A stretch of 14,972 nt of DNA from NCBI GenBank assembly GCA_051881655.1, contig JBJEQH010000075.1, positions 1-14,972 of the forward strand. The letters are read 5' to 3'. Positions 13,152 through 14,972 of the stretch are shown here, in pieces. The position numbers and the translations under genes were made by a program. Below the pieces are notes generated by a model. It saw only the letters and a list, made by a program, of their open reading frames with translations. It ran no database searches and was not told the origin of the DNA. Each line of letters starts with the position of its first letter. Within the stretch, counting starts at the first letter, position 1. The DNA comes from Heritagella sp051881655. GTDB taxonomy: Bacteria > Bacillota > Clostridia > Oscillospirales > Acutalibacteraceae.

Positions 13152-14094
13152 AGTGGGAATGGTCGGGATGGGCGGCATCAGCGGCGCCCATGTGAACGGC
13201 TGGCTGAACCTTCCCCAGGCGAAAATTGCGGCGGTGTGCGATATCCGCCCCGGACAGCTGATCGCGCCCATGAAAAAGACGGGAGCGGTGGGGTATACGG
13301 ATTTTGATGAGATGATGAGCGAGCAGACGCTGGATATCGTGGATATCTGCCTGCCCACCTATCTGCACAGCGAATACGCGGTGCGGGCCATGAAAAAGGG
13401 CTGCCATGTGCTGTGTGAGAAACCCGCCGGCCTGCAGATCGCGGATATCGAGCGGGAGTATCAGGCTGCCCGCACCTGTGGGGTGCAGTTCATGATCGCC
13501 CAGGTGCTGCGCTTTTGGCCGGAATACGAATTTTTGAAGGAAGCTGCGGAAACGCAGCGGCTGGGAAAAATGCTCAGCGGGCATATGTACCGGCTGAATA
13601 ATATGCCGGGGTGGAGCTGGGACGACTGGATGAAGGATGAAAGCCGCAGCGGTCTGGTTCCCTTTGATCTGCATATTCACGATCTGGATTTTATTGTCTA
13701 TGCTTTTGGCAAACCGAAGAACGTGACCCATTACCGCGCCCGCACAGAGAAGCAGGATTTCATCCATGCGGTGTATGAATTTGACGGCAGCTTTATCACC
13801 TGCGATTCGTCCTGGTATACGGGCGGGTATCCTTTCGGGGCGGGGTTCCGTTTCCAGTTTGAAAAGGGAGTGATCGAGTATGCGGACGGTACCCTGATTG
13901 TGTATGAAGAGGGAAAAGAGAAACAGAAGTATGCTTCCGGCAGCCGCAATGAAAACGGGCTGGGGCTGCCGCAGAGCGACGGCTACGAAAGAGAGATCCG
14001 CTATTTTGCCGAAAAGGTGGAGAGCGGTATGCCCATTACCCGCGTAAAAGAGGACGAGCTGAAAACCGTTTTGACCATTCTGCAGAATTTGTAA
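13144..14094 (+). CDS. Gfo/Idh/MocA-family NAD(P)-dependent oxidoreductase
   Basis: This 316-residue cytoplasmic dehydrogenase acts on a sugar or cyclitol hydroxyl. The Rossmann start is VGMVGMGGIS (4-13), with D33 after the second strand as a likely NAD ribose contact (VCDIRP). The CLPTYLH segment (69-75), the signature CEKPA (91-95, catalytic Lys at 93) and DLHIHDLDF (175-183, H179 as probable proton relay) are all in place. Length is slightly below the typical 330-380 residues, but no domain is missing. AAAGGAGG lies upstream of ATG 13144 inside the preceding gene, and the two genes overlap by 8 bp. An isomerase/epimerase next to such a dehydrogenase is a common pair for minor sugars or inositol. 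No transporter or regulator accompanies them here, so the substrate cannot be named. Confidence 0.93.
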   Translation: MLKVGMVGMGGISGAHVNGWLNLPQAKIAAVCDIRPGQLIAPMKKTGAVGYTDFDEMMSEQTLDIVDICLPTYLHSEYAVRAMKKGCHVLCEKPAGLQIADIEREYQAARTCGVQFMIAQVLRFWPEYEFLKEAAETQRLGKMLSGHMYRLNNMPGWSWDDWMKDESRSGLVPFDLHIHDLDFIVYAFGKPKNVTHYRARTEKQDFIHAVYEFDGSFITCDSSWYTGGYPFGAGFRFQFEKGVIEYADGTLIVYEEGKEKQKYASGSRNENGLGLPQSDGYEREIRYFAEKVESGMPITRVKEDELKTVLTILQNL

Positions 14095-14097
14095 AAA

Positions 14098-14169
14098 CGG
14101 GGAGTATGCTTTGGTTATGCAGACTTCCCCGATGGTACGGTGCTCTGCGTCCGGGCATAACGGGGAAGT
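14098..14169 (+). promoter_or_regulatory. Leader with two mutually exclusive hairpins before the DUF554 gene
   Basis: ACTTCCCCG (14123-14131) can pair with CGGGGAGT upstream (14098-14105, one bulge) or perfectly with CGGGGAAGT downstream (14161-14169, 9 bp). The second form ends 28 nt before the start codon and 12 nt before the ribosome site. No T tract follows either stem, so a simple terminator is unlikely. Function is a hypothesis. Confidence 0.35.
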
Positions 14170-14197
14170 GGCAACAGAGACAGGAGAGGACGGAACA

Positions 14198-14929
14198 ATG
14201 AGAGGAATGGGAACCCTGGTCAATGTGCTGGCGGTGGTGCTCGGCGGGCTGCTGGGGGCGAAGTTGGGGACCTATCTGCGCCCCAGGGTATCTGAAACCC
14301 TGATGCACGCCTGCGGGCTGGCAACGATTTTTATCGGGATCAGCGGCACCTTGTCCCAGATGTTCACCGTGGAGAATGGGAGAACGCTTTCGGCGGACGG
14401 AACCATGCTGATCATTCTCTCGCTGGTGCTGGGCGGTTTGCTCGGCGAGATGGTGGATCTGGAAAAGCGGCTGGATCGTGCCGGGGAAAAGCTGCGGCAG
14501 CTGGTTCATGCGAAAAATGACAGCCGGTTTGTGGATGGTTTTGTCAGCGCTTCCCTGATTATCTGCATTGGGGCGATGGCAGTCGTGGGCTCGATCCAGG
14601 ATGGGCTGACCGGCAATGGGGAAACGCTGTACGCCAAAAGCGTTCTGGATCTGATTATTGTGATGGTGCTGGCCTCTACCATGGGAATCGGCGCCGCCTT
14701 TTCCGCGGTGTCTGTAGGGGTGTATCAGGGGTTGATCACCCTGTTTGCCGTGTGGGTGGCCCCGCTGCTCAGCGATTCGCTGATTCAGAATCTGTCGATG
14801 GTGGGCAGTGTGCTGATTTTTGCCGTGGGATGCAATGTGGCTTTCGGCAAGAAGTTCCGGGTGGGCAATTTGCTCCCCGCCCTGCTGGTTCCGGTTTTCT
14901 GGGAAGTGATTGACCGGCTCTGGCTGTAA
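14198..14929 (+). CDS. DUF554 family membrane protein (YdfK/YqgA-like)
   Basis: This 243-residue integral membrane protein belongs to the DUF554 family, of unknown function. It is glycine-rich with about six or seven hydrophobic segments. It begins with the family's GTLVNVLAVVLGGLLGAKLG (4-23), has an FIGISGTLSQM stretch, a second LVLGGLLGEMVDLEKRLDRA helix leading into a basic loop, and the conserved SASLIICIGAMAVVGSIQDG and later STMGIGAAFSAV and VYQG motifs. The frame is open from 14111, but ATG 14198 is chosen: GGAGAGGA lies 7 nt before it, whereas the upstream TTG/ATG codons lack a ribosome site and would add a hydrophilic tail not seen in the family. The last stop is at 14927-14929. Confidence 0.92.
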   Translation: MRGMGTLVNVLAVVLGGLLGAKLGTYLRPRVSETLMHACGLATIFIGISGTLSQMFTVENGRTLSADGTMLIILSLVLGGLLGEMVDLEKRLDRAGEKLRQLVHAKNDSRFVDGFVSASLIICIGAMAVVGSIQDGLTGNGETLYAKSVLDLIIVMVLASTMGIGAAFSAVSVGVYQGLITLFAVWVAPLLSDSLIQNLSMVGSVLIFAVGCNVAFGKKFRVGNLLPALLVPVFWEVIDRLWL

Positions 14930-14972
14930 AGGGAATTGGTTTTTCTAATCCTGCGAAAAAGAACAGAGAAAA

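Noticed and set aside
12003..13358. 451-codon minus-strand open frame over the TIM-barrel region
   Set aside because: Antisense to a protein with complete metal-ligand motifs; Pro/His-rich shadow.
13006..14223. 405-codon minus-strand open frame over the Gfo/Idh/MocA gene
   Set aside because: Antisense to a clear dehydrogenase; no ribosome site or recognisable domain.
1..14972. Search for tRNA, rRNA, CRISPR arrays, insertion sequences, prophage and attachment sites
   Set aside because: No cloverleaf, repeat-spacer pattern, transposase or integrase motif was seen on reading; small RNAs cannot be excluded without a covariance search.

Overview
The window looks like the chromosome of an anaerobic, gut-type clostridial Firmicute. 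The Oscillospiraceae/Ruminococcaceae are my best guess. The evidence is strong AGGAGG ribosome sites, TTG and GTG starts, moderately high GC, and a gene set typical of Clostridia (DUF2087 regulator, YnzC/DUF896, QueH, YitT, DegV, divergent PAP2, DUF554). I see no rRNA, tRNA, CRISPR array, insertion sequence or prophage gene. No gap between genes exceeds 300 bp.

Layout. 1-880 (-) is the N-terminal half of release factor 3 (prfC), cut by the window edge. 1160-2923 (+) is a GNAT acetyltransferase plus a YcaQ/AlkX-like DNA glycosylase, closed by a terminator. 3065-3829 (+) is a one-gene regulator unit (zinc finger, LuxR-type HTH, DUF2087) with a near-consensus promoter and a strong terminator that also serves the converging divergent-PAP2 gene (3917-4438, -). 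Divergent from that, 4637-6172 (+) is a tightly overlapping three-gene unit: an HD hydrolase, an uncharacterised protein with a CoiA-like D...ExQ nuclease signature, and a YnzC-like protein. Its last stop codon abuts the stop of a convergent QueG-like iron-sulfur gene (6173-6865, -).

6930-9530 (+) holds queH (epoxyqueuosine reductase), an ion-transporter-superfamily permease overlapping it by ATGA, and a creatininase-family amidohydrolase. A convergent SLOG/YpsA-like gene follows (9535-10098, -). Then come YitT (10202-11071, +), a DegV protein with its own promoter and 3' hairpin (11192-12070, +), and a 51-residue membrane peptide (12131-12286, +). Next are a TIM-barrel sugar isomerase/epimerase and a Gfo/Idh/MocA dehydrogenase that overlap by 8 bp (12309-14094, +). 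The window ends with a DUF554 membrane protein (14198-14929, +) behind a leader that can form two mutually exclusive hairpins.

How the genes work together. Most units are ordinary housekeeping or accessory metabolism: translation termination, tRNA queuosine, DNA repair and small-sugar catabolism. The least explained parts are the HD / ExQ-nuclease-like / YnzC unit, the pairing of queH with a QueG-like protein lacking the QueG catalytic signature, the small cationic membrane peptide, and the DUF554 leader. All functional calls come from reading motifs in the translated sequence; no database search was run.
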